Below, piece by piece: positions 24,768 through 33,102 of a stretch of DNA of 64,000 nt (position 1 is the stretch's first letter; every line of letters starts with the position of its first letter). Location: positions 1,154,501 through 1,218,500 of the forward strand of contig NZ_CP084910.1 of the NCBI RefSeq assembly GCF_020535245.1. Reading direction: 5' to 3'. The notes beneath the pieces were generated by a model. The model was given only the letters and a program-made list of their open reading frames with translations, searched no databases and had not been told where the DNA came from. This DNA is from Asticcacaulis sp. AND118. GTDB lineage: Bacteria > Pseudomonadota > Alphaproteobacteria > Caulobacterales > Caulobacteraceae. A program made the position numbers and the translations under genes.

Positions 24768-25097
24768 ATGAATACCTTTATCTCTAACGGCCCGCTCACC
24801 GACTGGAACGATCACGACGCCTTCTGGAATCGCGACTTTTCCAACCGGCCGTACGGCGCGAACGAAACTTACGGCCGGTTTCAGCCGGCCTATCGCTTCG
24901 GTTACGACCTGTACGGTGAGAACGCAGGTGCCGCGTTCAACGATCTGAATGACGACGACCTGCGCAGCCGCTGGGAGTCATATCCCGATCGCGGCGACCT
25001 GCCATGGGATCGCGCCCGCGATGCCGCCCGCGACGCCTATGCCCGCCGCGACATCGACACCGCGCCGCGTCTGGAAGAGGTGATCGACAAGCACTAG
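24768..25097 (+). CDS. conserved-looking small acidic protein, possibly stress-related
   Basis: A 109-residue acidic protein rich in Asp, Arg and Tyr, opening MNTFISNGPLTDWNDHDAFW. The pieces YRFGYDLYGENAG, RSRWESY and LPWDRARDAARDAYARR resemble the aromatic, tandem-like pattern of alphaproteobacterial general-stress-associated proteins; I cannot name a family with confidence. ATG 24768 has an excellent AGGAGGA site. The TAG stop begins a degenerate composite hairpin at 25095. Confidence 0.7.
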   Translation: MNTFISNGPLTDWNDHDAFWNRDFSNRPYGANETYGRFQPAYRFGYDLYGENAGAAFNDLNDDDLRSRWESYPDRGDLPWDRARDAARDAYARRDIDTAPRLEEVIDKH

Positions 25098-25130
25098 ATC
25101 ACTACGTTTTCCGATGGAAACATAATGATC
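25095..25130. repeat. degenerate hairpin of composite family D (D4, left part)
   Basis: GATCACTACGTTTTCC (25097-25112) pairs with GGAAACATAATGATC (25116-25130) with a mismatch and a bulge. TTTTGTTTGCGC follows, as in the spacer of copies D1 and D2. The stop codon of the 24768 gene forms its left edge. Confidence 0.55.
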
Positions 25131-25197
25131 CGGATTTTGTTTGCGCCCTCGCCAGGCGGTGACCCTGCCGCCGCAATGGCTTGAACGGTAAATTTGG

Positions 25198-25232
25198 AAA
25201 GCCGTCCGGTTCCGCCGGGCGGCTTTTTCTTT
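25198..25232 (+). terminator. rho-independent terminator
   Basis: GCCGTCCGG pairs with CCGGGCGGC (one G-U) and is followed by TTTTTCTTT. It probably ends the 24768 transcript. Confidence 0.8.
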
Positions 25233-25292
25233 GTGCTAAAGCATTCGTCGGCTCAGTTGAGCCGCAGAAGGGCTCTACGTTTTTGCCTGGTC

Positions 25293-25340
25293 GCGCAATT
25301 TTCCGAAAAGTGGTGTCCACTTTGTCGGATTGCGCTTTAG
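25293..25340 (+). repeat. dispersed repeat family D variant (D4, right part)
   Basis: GCGCAATTTTCCGAAAAGTG, GTGTCCACTTTGTCGGATTG and CGCTTTAG: the CCGAAAA / CGG core is kept with a different loop. Its last bases supply the TAA stop of the convergent TonB receptor gene. Confidence 0.65.
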
Positions 25341-27748
25341 AACCGCCGGCTCACCGACAGCCAGTATGTGCGCGGGCGCAGCGGCGTCGTCTGTGGCGCC
25401 GTCTCCAGCGCGAACGGGTTGCCGTAGGCGAAGCTGTTGCTTTTGTTGCCTGTGGCGTTGGTGACGCGCAGGGAGAGGGCATAAGGGCCGAAGTCGGCGG
25501 CGCTGGCCAGGTCGAGATTGGTGTAGCCCTTCATCCAGATGACCTGACTGATGCCGTAGTTGAGGGGCGAGCCCCCGCGATAGGACAGGACGGCGGTGTG
25601 GTGCAGGCGATGGCCCAGCAGGGGTTTGCGCCACTGGGCGCTGAGGCTGGCATTGTGGCGCGAGATGTAGGGCATGCCGTCTTCGCGCACCTTGGCGTAG
25701 ATGGGGTTCGTCTCGTGCAGGGTCGGATCGCTGATCTGGGCGCGCAGTTGCAGGGTCAGGTCGTCATCGGGCCGCCAGCCGGCCTCGACCTCGATGCCGG
25801 CATTGCGCCCGTCGCCGATATTGAGTGTGACCGGCAGGCCGGTGGCGCGGAGCTGATCCGACTGAATGTCGCGCCAGTCGATGTGGAACAGGGCGGCGTC
25901 GAGACGCAGGCGGCCGCCCGGCGTCCGGTACTTGAGACCGGCCTCCATACTGTACAGACGGTCGCCGTCATAGGTGCCGGGGACGATGGTGCGCTGGGCG
26001 GTGGTGGTATTGAACCCGCCGGTGCGGAAGCCGTCGGACGACAGCAGATAGATCAGCCATTGCGTCGACGGCTCATAGCTGAGCATCAGTTCGTGGGTGA
26101 CCGGCGTCGCCTTGATGTCGCCGGTAACGCGGCCCGACATGGCGTAATCGACAAGGCGCACCTGAGCGATGTCGCTGAGCGTGCGGTGATGCGAGCGCTG
26201 GGCCCGCAGACCGGCGGAGACGGACCATTTCGGCGCGAAATCCCAGGTCACCTTGGCGAAGGCGGCGACGTCGTCGATACGGTCGGAGCGGTCTTCGTCA
26301 TACAGGGTGCGCAGCGTAAAGACGTCGATCAGGCGCGGGGTGAAGCTTTCCTCGCTACGCGCGGCGAACAGTCCGGCCAGCCAGCGGACGCGGCGATCCG
26401 GTGGCGAGACGTAGCTGGCTTCGAGGCTCGACAGACGGATGGTCTGGTCTTCCTCGAAATAGAAGACGCCGGAATTGGCGATGGTGACGTAGCGCCCGAT
26501 GGGCTGAGCATCGTAGCCGGAGTGAATCTTGTGGCGCAGGCGATTGAAGGCGACGCGCCACGTACCCGCCGCCGTTTCGCGCGTCAGGCCGACGGCGAGG
26601 TTCTGGAAGATATTGTCGTGCGGTTCGGCGAGGGCGAGGGCGCGGCGGTAGGGGCCCCGGCGACCGATGACGTACTGGCTGTTGGACGAGCGCAGGTCCT
26701 GCACGGTCAGGGTCGAATCGAGCGTCAGGGCCGGGGTGGCCTGCCATTTGAACGACAGCCGTCCGCCGGAGCGTTCGGTGTCGTTGCTGGCGTTGCGGGT
26801 CAGGGCCTCGTCCTTGATGAAACCGGCGGACTTCTCGTCCCACAGCACGGCGCGCAGGGCGGCCTCGCCGGGCAGGGGGATATTGAGCATGCCGCTGGTG
26901 CGCCACGACGGCTGGCCTTCGGCGGCGGTGCCGAGCGAAGCGCCGATTTCGGCCTCGAATTGGTCGAGTGCGGGTTTATTGGTCACCAGCCGCACGACGC
27001 CGGACAGGGCGCCCTGACCGTACAGATTGCCCTGTGGGCCTTTCAGAACCTCAAGGCGCGCCATGTCGACCAGCAGCAGGTCCGGGTCGGGGGCGTTGTA
27101 GGTGATCGGCGTGTCGTCGAGATAGAGGCCCACGGTCGACTGGGTGCGCCCGGTCAGCACGCTGTCGGAAATGCCGCGCAGGAAGATCTTGTCGCGGCCG
27201 GGCCCCAGATTGGTCACGGTCATGCCCGCCACGTGCGGCGCCAGGGTCGACAGGTCGGTGTCGTTGCCGGACAGCAGCGGCGGGGCGACCACGCTGATGC
27301 CGGCAGGGGTGTCGAAGACGCGCGCCGGGTGGCGGACGACGATCAGCGGGATATCGTCGTCCGACGGCGGGGCGACGGGCCGGGCCGGGAATCCGGGCGC
27401 GGCAGACTTCGGACGGGGGGCGCGGACGAGGCGGTAGGTGACGGCGTCGATGCGCTCGACGCGGCAGGCGCTGCCCGCCAGCAGGCGTTTCAGCGCCTGT
27501 TCCGCCGTGTGGCGGCCTGTAACAGCGCGCGGTCTGGCGTCGCAGGTGGCGGGATCGACCCCGCCGATGGACAGGCCGGTCTGCGCCGCCAAATCGATCA
27601 GAGACGGCGACAGGGCGCGGGGGGGCAGGGTGAGGTCGAAACGGCGGTCGGCAGCCTGAACGCCGGAAGCGCTAAAAAAAGGCGCGAAAAGGCTAACGGC
27701 CAGAAGCGCGGGAACGAATATAGATGGCTTCAGGCGTCGTGCGGGCAT
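25337..27748 (-). CDS. TonB-dependent transducer/receptor with STN signalling domain
   Basis: An 803-residue outer-membrane receptor. A signal peptide (cut near residue 33) is followed by an STN/secretin-TonB domain at about 36-108 (FDLTLPPRALSPSLIDLAAQ), the plug (NLYGQGALSGVVRLVTNKP) and a 22-strand barrel ending in aromatic VSRRF. The STN domain contacts FecR-type regulators, and the sigma and FecR genes lie directly upstream. The frame overlaps the FecR gene by 56 bp at this start. The ligand is unknown: ferric siderophore or another large solute is usual. A repeat supplies its stop codon. Confidence 0.9.
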   Translation of the reverse strand: MPARRLKPSIFVPALLAVSLFAPFFSASGVQAADRRFDLTLPPRALSPSLIDLAAQTGLSIGGVDPATCDARPRAVTGRHTAEQALKRLLAGSACRVERIDAVTYRLVRAPRPKSAAPGFPARPVAPPSDDDIPLIVVRHPARVFDTPAGISVVAPPLLSGNDTDLSTLAPHVAGMTVTNLGPGRDKIFLRGISDSVLTGRTQSTVGLYLDDTPITYNAPDPDLLLVDMARLEVLKGPQGNLYGQGALSGVVRLVTNKPALDQFEAEIGASLGTAAEGQPSWRTSGMLNIPLPGEAALRAVLWDEKSAGFIKDEALTRNASNDTERSGGRLSFKWQATPALTLDSTLTVQDLRSSNSQYVIGRRGPYRRALALAEPHDNIFQNLAVGLTRETAAGTWRVAFNRLRHKIHSGYDAQPIGRYVTIANSGVFYFEEDQTIRLSSLEASYVSPPDRRVRWLAGLFAARSEESFTPRLIDVFTLRTLYDEDRSDRIDDVAAFAKVTWDFAPKWSVSAGLRAQRSHHRTLSDIAQVRLVDYAMSGRVTGDIKATPVTHELMLSYEPSTQWLIYLLSSDGFRTGGFNTTTAQRTIVPGTYDGDRLYSMEAGLKYRTPGGRLRLDAALFHIDWRDIQSDQLRATGLPVTLNIGDGRNAGIEVEAGWRPDDDLTLQLRAQISDPTLHETNPIYAKVREDGMPYISRHNASLSAQWRKPLLGHRLHHTAVLSYRGGSPLNYGISQVIWMKGYTNLDLASAADFGPYALSLRVTNATGNKSNSFAYGNPFALETAPQTTPLRPRTYWLSVSRRF

Positions 27749-28652
27749 CGACCGGCAGAAACTCAGTAATACGCCCGGCAACCGCGGTTTGCGAATCGAG
27801 GGTCAGAATGGCGTTTAGCCTCAACTGCGCGGCGTCGCCTTCGACGATGATCGGCTTATCGAAATACCGGTTCAGGTCGGCGGCCACGACGGACAGCGGC
27901 TGATTGCGGTAAATAGCACGGGACGACTGCCACGCAAAGGCCTCCGCCGGATCGGCTCTGGTCATGGTGCGCGCGCCCGAGGCCTCGCGGTAGGTGCCGA
28001 GGTCGCCGGGAAGCAGACGGGTCTTCGCCGAACGCGCAGCCATTTCCACCTCGCCCTCGCGCACGGCGACGCGGACCTCGCCATTGAGGCGCGCGACATT
28101 GAACGTGGTGCCGATGTCGGTGAGCGTCAGGTCGCCGCTGAGCACGCGGAAGGGCTGGCCGTCGTTATGGGCGACGGTGATGGCCACTTCGCCCTTGTCC
28201 AGCGTGACGGTGCGCGCCGACGCCGTGATCTTCACCGACAGTCGGGTGTCGGTGTTGAGCATCAGTTGCGTGCCGTCGGACAGCGTCACGGTCTCGCGCT
28301 CGCCCTTTTGCGTATCATAGGTTTGAACCGGTGCGAACATGCCCGACGCCGCCATGATCGCCACCGCCACGACGGCGGCCAGTCCGCTACCCGCCACGGC
28401 CCTCAGGCCGAAACGGCGCTTCGGACGTTGCGCGATGGATCGCCACGCCGAGGGGGTGACTTTTTCTTCGGGGACAGGGGCATCCAGCGAGGTCCACAGG
28501 CTCAGCGCTTCGCCATAGGCGGCGGCATGACGCGGCGAAGCGTCCAGCCAGTCGGTCAGGGCGACGATATCGGCTTCGCTGATCACGCCCGACTGCGCCT
28601 TTACGGCCCAGTCGGCGGCATCTGCTTCGATTTTCGCGTCGATATCCGACAT
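27693..28652 (-). CDS. FecR-type anti-sigma / signal-transducing protein
   Basis: A 319-residue protein with an amino-terminal cytosolic DUF4880-like domain (about 5-47, WAVKAQSGVISEADIVALTD, LDASPRHAAAYGEAL), a single membrane helix near 84-107, the FecR domain (GERETVTLSDGTQLMLNTDT) and a carboxy-terminal domain (YRNQPLSVVAADLNRYFDKP). It should pass the receptor's signal across the inner membrane to the sigma factor. The start at 28652 is chosen because the family domain begins at once. Confidence 0.9.
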   Translation of the reverse strand: MSDIDAKIEADAADWAVKAQSGVISEADIVALTDWLDASPRHAAAYGEALSLWTSLDAPVPEEKVTPSAWRSIAQRPKRRFGLRAVAGSGLAAVVAVAIMAASGMFAPVQTYDTQKGERETVTLSDGTQLMLNTDTRLSVKITASARTVTLDKGEVAITVAHNDGQPFRVLSGDLTLTDIGTTFNVARLNGEVRVAVREGEVEMAARSAKTRLLPGDLGTYREASGARTMTRADPAEAFAWQSSRAIYRNQPLSVVAADLNRYFDKPIIVEGDAAQLRLNAILTLDSQTAVAGRITEFLPVDARTTPEAIYIRSRASGR

Positions 28653-28730
28653 GGTTTTCCGGCCTCTCTGACCTGATGACACGCTGAAACGGCGTTACCC
28701 GTAAAAAATTCTTCTGCACCGCGAAAAAAG

Positions 28731-29255
28731 TCAGTGCAGTTTCCGACTTCGGTTGAGCGCCAGCAGGTGTTTCAGCGCCCCGCTGAGGTGTTTTTCGACC
28801 GAGCTGATGGAGATGTCGAGCCGTCGCGCCACCTCGGTCTGACTGAGCCCTTCCAGCTTGTGCAGGCGGAAGATGTCGCGTGTCTTCGGCGGCAGGGCGT
28901 CGATGTCTTTCAGCACGGCGCGCAGTTCCTGGCGCGCGCCCAGCACCGCCTCGGCATCCGGCGTGGCGTCGGCGTCGGCCTCGACCTGCGGGTTGAGGCC
29001 GTGCCAGGCGTCTTCGCGCGCCTCCCGGCTGTTGAGGGCGCGCCGGCGATTGAGCCACAGATTGTTGGCCATGCGAAACAGAAAGGCCAGAGGCTCCTGA
29101 ATCTCGCCGTCGATGCCGCCGCGCATCAGACGCAGATAGAGGTCCTGCAGCACGTCTTCGGCGCTCGCCTCGTCGCCGCACAGCCGCGTCAGATAGCGCA
29201 GCAGCACGTCGCGTTTGGCGAAATAGATTTCCGACAGGCGCGCGGTGTTGGGCAT
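28731..29255 (-). CDS. ECF RNA polymerase sigma factor (FecI type)
   Basis: A 174-residue ECF sigma factor. Region 2 spans about 8-80 (LTRLCGDEASAEDVLQDLYL, PLAFLFRMANNLWLNRRRAL), region 4 about 115-165 (ALPPKTRDIFRLHKLEGLSQ, VARRLDISISSVEKHL). Promoter position, followed by fecR-like and receptor genes, marks it as the cytoplasmic end of a cell-surface signalling system. It is probably released when the receptor binds ligand and then transcribes the receptor gene. Confidence 0.92.
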   Translation of the reverse strand: MPNTARLSEIYFAKRDVLLRYLTRLCGDEASAEDVLQDLYLRLMRGGIDGEIQEPLAFLFRMANNLWLNRRRALNSREAREDAWHGLNPQVEADADATPDAEAVLGARQELRAVLKDIDALPPKTRDIFRLHKLEGLSQTEVARRLDISISSVEKHLSGALKHLLALNRSRKLH

Positions 29256-29631
29256 CGGCTCTCAGGAAGGTTAATGGATGGCATTGATATAAAGGCGATT
29301 TTTGCTTTCGGGCAAGGACTTCCCGCGCGACAGGTTCCGACGCGATAAAAATTCCATAAAAAATTTCACTTCCGACATGAGGGTAGGTGTCCGCGGCGGT
29401 GTCATCGCTACAGGAGGCCCCTCCGGAAGGTGGCCGTCAGCTCTGCGGGGGGCGGACGGAACGCCGGGGCCTCCAGCTTAAACCTGAACCGGACGTCGCA
29501 CATCGCGGCGTCCGGATCTTTCTTCCGGAAAGGCCTGCGCCGTAAAGGCCTGCGAAAGGCTGGCAAGCAAGGATCGCCCGTCATCTTGTCGAATTGAGTA
29601 CCCAGAGTTTTTGAGTTTTCGGGGAAGTGTA
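29256..29631. other. 376-bp divergent intergenic region with two leader hairpins
   Basis: It must hold the promoters of the sigma-factor operon (minus) and the glycosyltransferase operon (plus). Near the plus-strand gene, GGAGGCCCC (29413) can pair with GGGGCCTCC (29466-29474), and CCGGACG (29489) with CGTCCGG (29508-29514), the latter followed by ATCTTTCTT. The second hairpin may be an attenuator or terminator. No coding frame is convincing. Confidence 0.5.
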
Positions 29632-30642
29632 ATGCGTTTGCTGAACATCATGCTGACCAGGGCGAAGGGTGGCGACGGTCTGATGGCGCGTCACTATCAC
29701 GAAGCCCTGACGGCGGAAGGCTACGATGTCGTCAGCGTCGGCCATCCGGACGGTATGCTGTCCGACATGCCGGGGTTTCGCCCGCTCACCAATCGCTTCA
29801 TCAACGATCCTGTCTGCGCCCTGAATCTGGCGGGCATGACCCGCAGCTTCCGTCCCGATCTGGTCATCGCCCACGGCAACCGCGCCGGTCGGGCCTGCAT
29901 GATGCCCTTCATCGGCACGCGTCAGCGCACGGTGCAGGTCCTCCACACCCCTTCCTACAAACCTCATCTGAGAGACGTTTCCGCGGCGCTCTGCGTCAGC
30001 GGCCGCGTGCGCGAAGGCGCCGAATCCAAGTTTCCCGGCCTGCGTCTGTTCGATGTCGCCAACTTCTCGCATCTGCGCGCCCTGCCGGTGAAGCGCAAAC
30101 CCAACGCGGTGCCGGTGATCGGCGCCATGGGCCGTCTGCATTCGATCAAGGGTTTCGACCTGCTGCTGGAGGCCTGCGTCGAACTGCGCGCCGCCGGTCA
30201 GCGTTTCGAGGTGCGCATCGCCGGCGACGGGCCGGAACGCGCCGCGCTTGAGGTCATGACCCGGCAACTGCGCCTCGAAGACCACGTGCGGTTCTGCGGC
30301 TGGGCGCAGGACCCGCTGACCTTCCTCAACGGCATCGATCTGTTCGTCGTGCCGTCGCGTCAGGAATCCTTCGGTCTGGTCGTCATCGAGGCCCTGGCCG
30401 CCGGGGTGCCGGTGGTGGCGTCGGACACCGAAGGCCCCACCGAAGTGCTGCGCGGCGGTCAGTTTGGCGCGCTGTTCCCGAAAGAAAACACCGCCGCTCT
30501 GGCGCAGGCTCTGGGCGGCGCACTGGATAACTGGACGGGCTGGCTGCGCCGCGCGCGTGAGGCGCAGGCCTACGCCATCGACGCGTTCGGCTTCGATGCC
30601 GGTCGCCGCCGTCTGCGCTGCACCGTCGAGGCGCTGGCGTGA
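29632..30642 (+). CDS. GT4 family glycosyltransferase
   Basis: A 336-residue GT-B glycosyltransferase of the group 1 (GT4) type. The carboxy-terminal half carries the family signature: AMGRLHSIKGFDLLLEA, the nucleotide-sugar stretch DLFVVPSRQESFGLVVIEAL and PVVASDTEGPTEVL. The acceptor is probably a cell-surface lipid or polysaccharide. ATG 29632 is preferred over an in-frame TTG because GGGGAAG precedes it. The next gene starts with GTG overlapping this stop, so the two are coupled and probably work together. Confidence 0.88.
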   Translation: MRLLNIMLTRAKGGDGLMARHYHEALTAEGYDVVSVGHPDGMLSDMPGFRPLTNRFINDPVCALNLAGMTRSFRPDLVIAHGNRAGRACMMPFIGTRQRTVQVLHTPSYKPHLRDVSAALCVSGRVREGAESKFPGLRLFDVANFSHLRALPVKRKPNAVPVIGAMGRLHSIKGFDLLLEACVELRAAGQRFEVRIAGDGPERAALEVMTRQLRLEDHVRFCGWAQDPLTFLNGIDLFVVPSRQESFGLVVIEALAAGVPVVASDTEGPTEVLRGGQFGALFPKENTAALAQALGGALDNWTGWLRRAREAQAYAIDAFGFDAGRRRLRCTVEALA

Positions 30643-31526
30643 TTGAACTGTGGCACGCGGGTTTCGTCCCGCGCCCCATTGCGGATGTCGCCGCCAACCC
30701 GCCCACTGCGGACGAAATCGTCTGGCTGCCGCCGCAGGGCGGTTTTCGTTTCGCCGCCGATCCGTTCGGGATCAAACGCGATGAGGGGCTGACCCTCTTC
30801 GCCGAGACCTGGGATTACCGGGTAAAACGCGGTGAAATCCATTATTTTCAGTATGATAACGACAACCGGCTGGTCACCTCCGGCCCGGCCCTGATCGAAC
30901 CGTTTCACCTGTCCTATCCCTTCCTGATCGAAGAGGGGGGCGAACTTTACATGCTGCCCGAAGCCCACAAGAGCGGCGTTTTGACCCTCTATCGCTGCGA
31001 GCGCTTCCCCGATCGCTGGGTGCCGGTCAAGACTTTGCTCGACCTCCCGGCCATCGACGCCACCGTGGTCAGGCACGACGGTCGTTGGTGGATGTTCTAC
31101 GCCCTGCCGGGGGCCGAGCGCCGGGCGATGCGCGAACTCCATGTCGCCTGGGCCGACGATCTGCGGGGGCCGTGGCGGCAACACGCCGCCAACCCGGTGC
31201 GTGCCGGTCTCGAAACCTCGCGCCCCGGCGGCACGCCCTTCGTTCAGGACGGCAAGCTGCACCTGCCGATGCAGGACTGCGCGGCGACCTATGGGGCGGC
31301 GATCAACCTTCTGCGCATCGACACCCTGACGCCGGAGCGTTTTTGCGCGACACCGGTGGGGCGGTTGACCGCCGGCGAGTGGCTCGATGGCTATACCGAC
31401 GGCTTTCACACCCTGTCCGGGCACGACGACGTGACCTTTATCGACGTCAAGCGCCTGCACCGGTCCGCCGCCGAGCCCTTCATCAAGCTGCAGTTCAAAC
31501 TGCGGAAGGCGCTGGGGAAGCGCTGA
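30639..31526 (+). CDS. GINT1-like five-bladed propeller protein (glucosamine inositolphosphorylceramide transferase N-domain family)
   Basis: A 295-residue protein resembling the amino-terminal propeller domain of plant glucosamine inositolphosphorylceramide transferase and related bacterial proteins. Repeating motifs include FAADPFGIK, LSYPFLIEEGGELYMLPEA, LPAIDATVVRHDGRWWMFYA, ETSRPGGTPFVQDGKLHLPM and EWLDGYTDGFHT. The fold recalls GH43/GT propellers, but no active site can be asserted. The GTG start shares four bases with the glycosyltransferase stop. A joint role in modifying a sphingolipid or polysaccharide is an inference. Its last 32 bp overlap the convergent Mug gene. Confidence 0.75.
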   Translation: MIELWHAGFVPRPIADVAANPPTADEIVWLPPQGGFRFAADPFGIKRDEGLTLFAETWDYRVKRGEIHYFQYDNDNRLVTSGPALIEPFHLSYPFLIEEGGELYMLPEAHKSGVLTLYRCERFPDRWVPVKTLLDLPAIDATVVRHDGRWWMFYALPGAERRAMRELHVAWADDLRGPWRQHAANPVRAGLETSRPGGTPFVQDGKLHLPMQDCAATYGAAINLLRIDTLTPERFCATPVGRLTAGEWLDGYTDGFHTLSGHDDVTFIDVKRLHRSAAEPFIKLQFKLRKALGKR

Positions 31527-32049
31527 CCGCGCGTGCCAGATCGCGCCACACCGTCTCGTCCCAGAAGCGCCGTGCCTGACCCGAAGGCGAAGGCAGGACC
31601 CATAACGCCGTCGCGCCTGCCGTTTCCGGCTGAAGCCCCAGCGCGATCTGCCCGGTCGGACGCCCCAGAAACACGCTGGCCGCCGTTTTCGACGTAAAGG
31701 CCAGATGCCGTGGTGCATTGACCGCGATCCTGGCCCGCAGCGCCTCGGCGTCCCACGCTTCTGGCGGCAGGTCCACGTCATTGCCGTAGTGCGCCTTGCA
31801 CAGGTCGGTCAGGCCGATCCCAAAGTCCAGCAATCGCGGATAGTCGGCGGGCGCTATACGAACCGGCGTCAGGCCGACGCTGTGCAGGGTGCGCCAGAAG
31901 AAATTACCCGGATGCGCGTAATAGGCCCGGCGCTCCGCCGACACCCGCCCCAGCGCCGTGCCGCAGAAGACCAGCTTCAGCCCCGGCCGTAACAGGTCGG
32001 GCACCAGATGGCTTTCGGGTAAGACCCCCGACCGTTCAAGAGCCGTCAT
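31495..32049 (-). CDS. mug: mismatch-specific (G:U/T) DNA glycosylase
   Basis: A 184-residue member of UDG family 2. The motif-1 region reads VFCGTALGRVSAERRAYYAH followed by PGNFFWRTLHSVGL; motif 2 is VLPSPSGQARRFW. The E. coli GINPG loop is replaced by GTALG, as in a common sub-branch, so base preference could differ from E. coli Mug. It overlaps the convergent propeller gene at its 3' end. It is the fourth DNA-base-damage gene in the window, after the UDG-family, SRAP and tag genes. Confidence 0.85.
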   Translation of the reverse strand: MTALERSGVLPESHLVPDLLRPGLKLVFCGTALGRVSAERRAYYAHPGNFFWRTLHSVGLTPVRIAPADYPRLLDFGIGLTDLCKAHYGNDVDLPPEAWDAEALRARIAVNAPRHLAFTSKTAASVFLGRPTGQIALGLQPETAGATALWVLPSPSGQARRFWDETVWRDLARAVSASPAPSAV

Positions 32050-32206
32050 GAGAAAATAAAAAACCTATATGTGGCAATAAGATAACAACCGATTGCCGGT
32101 TGGCTTCCTGATTTAAAATGAGGGGGCTCCGATTGATCCGCAATGGCCTCCCGGACGTTAGTGCTTATGGGCATGTCTGACGCGAACATAAACAACGGAG
32201 CACATA

Positions 32207-33043
32207 ATGCGCAATCGATCCTTCCGTCTGCTTTGCCTCACCACCCTCGCGGGGGCTCTGGCCTGGCCCGCTGCCGCCCAGACCTGGAGCGGTCCCTATG
32301 GCGGCGTCCACATCGGCGCGGCCAAGCCCGCTGAAAAAAGCGATGAACGCCTGATCTTCGACACCAATCAGGACGGCAATTATGGCGACACGGTCAATAC
32401 GGCCGCGCCCGCCAACGCCTTTTCACCGGGCTTCTGCGACGGCTCGCCGCGCGGCAACAATGCCGGCGCAGGCTGCAACGACGATGGTGACGGCTATGAT
32501 ATCGGCCTGCGCGCCGGCTACGACTGGCAGGCCGGGAATATCGTCTACGGTCTGCTGGGCGAATGGAGCGCCGTCGATATCGAAGACAGCGTGACCGGCT
32601 TCTCGACCACGCCCGCCGCCTACCATTTCAAGCGTTCGCCCGACGTCGTATCGGCCCTGCGCGGGCGTCTCGGCTACGGCACCGACAACTGGCTGGCCTA
32701 CGGTACCGCGGGTGTGGCCTGGACCAGGATGGACCGCGATTTCCGCACCACCAACGCCGCCAACAGCTTCACGCCGCGCGGCGGCGACGATGAAAACGCC
32801 ATGGGCTATCAGGCCGGTCTGGGTCTGGAGCGCCGCATGAACGACGCGTGGTCTTTGGGTGTCGAATATCTCTACACCAGCTTCGAGGACGAGGACTACA
32901 CCGTCCGCGTCGGGCCCGGCACCGCGCCCGCCTCCAATCCGTTCCTGATCGTCAATGCGACCGGCACCGACATGCGCCGCGACGAGGACAAGTTCGATTA
33001 CCACTCGGTGCGTCTGGTGGCGAACTTCCGGTTCGGGCAGTAA
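32207..33043 (+). CDS. outer-membrane beta-barrel protein (Omp25/31 type)
   Basis: A 278-residue exported protein. The signal peptide is cut near residue 25 (WPAAAQ). WSGPYGGVHIG then opens a porin-like eight-stranded barrel with LGYGTDNWLAYGTAGVAWTR, GLGLERRMNDAWSLGVEYLY and a closing strand VRLVANFRF, two residues before the end. A Cys-containing acidic loop (FCDGSPRGNNAGAGCNDDGDGYD) is unusual for the family and may bind calcium or form a disulfide. ATG 32207 has GGAG upstream. Confidence 0.85.
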   Translation: MRNRSFRLLCLTTLAGALAWPAAAQTWSGPYGGVHIGAAKPAEKSDERLIFDTNQDGNYGDTVNTAAPANAFSPGFCDGSPRGNNAGAGCNDDGDGYDIGLRAGYDWQAGNIVYGLLGEWSAVDIEDSVTGFSTTPAAYHFKRSPDVVSALRGRLGYGTDNWLAYGTAGVAWTRMDRDFRTTNAANSFTPRGGDDENAMGYQAGLGLERRMNDAWSLGVEYLYTSFEDEDYTVRVGPGTAPASNPFLIVNATGTDMRRDEDKFDYHSVRLVANFRFGQ

Positions 33044-33049
33044 GTAAAA

Positions 33050-33087
33050 GAGCCTCCGGCGGGCAGGGGCTCAGCCCCTGCACCCGG
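33050..33087 (-). repeat. dispersed repeat family F, copy 2
   Basis: GAGCCTCCGGCGGGCAGGGG, CTCAGCCCCTGCACCCG: a GCAGGGGC / GCCCCTGC hairpin right after the barrel gene. It is the reverse complement of the element at 22884. Confidence 0.65.
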
Positions 33088-33102
33088 AACTATTCCAATC
33101 TC

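Noticed and set aside
25181-27769. 862-residue plus-strand frame opposite the STN receptor
   Set aside because: Low-complexity antisense frame of a real receptor gene; it also begins inside a terminator.
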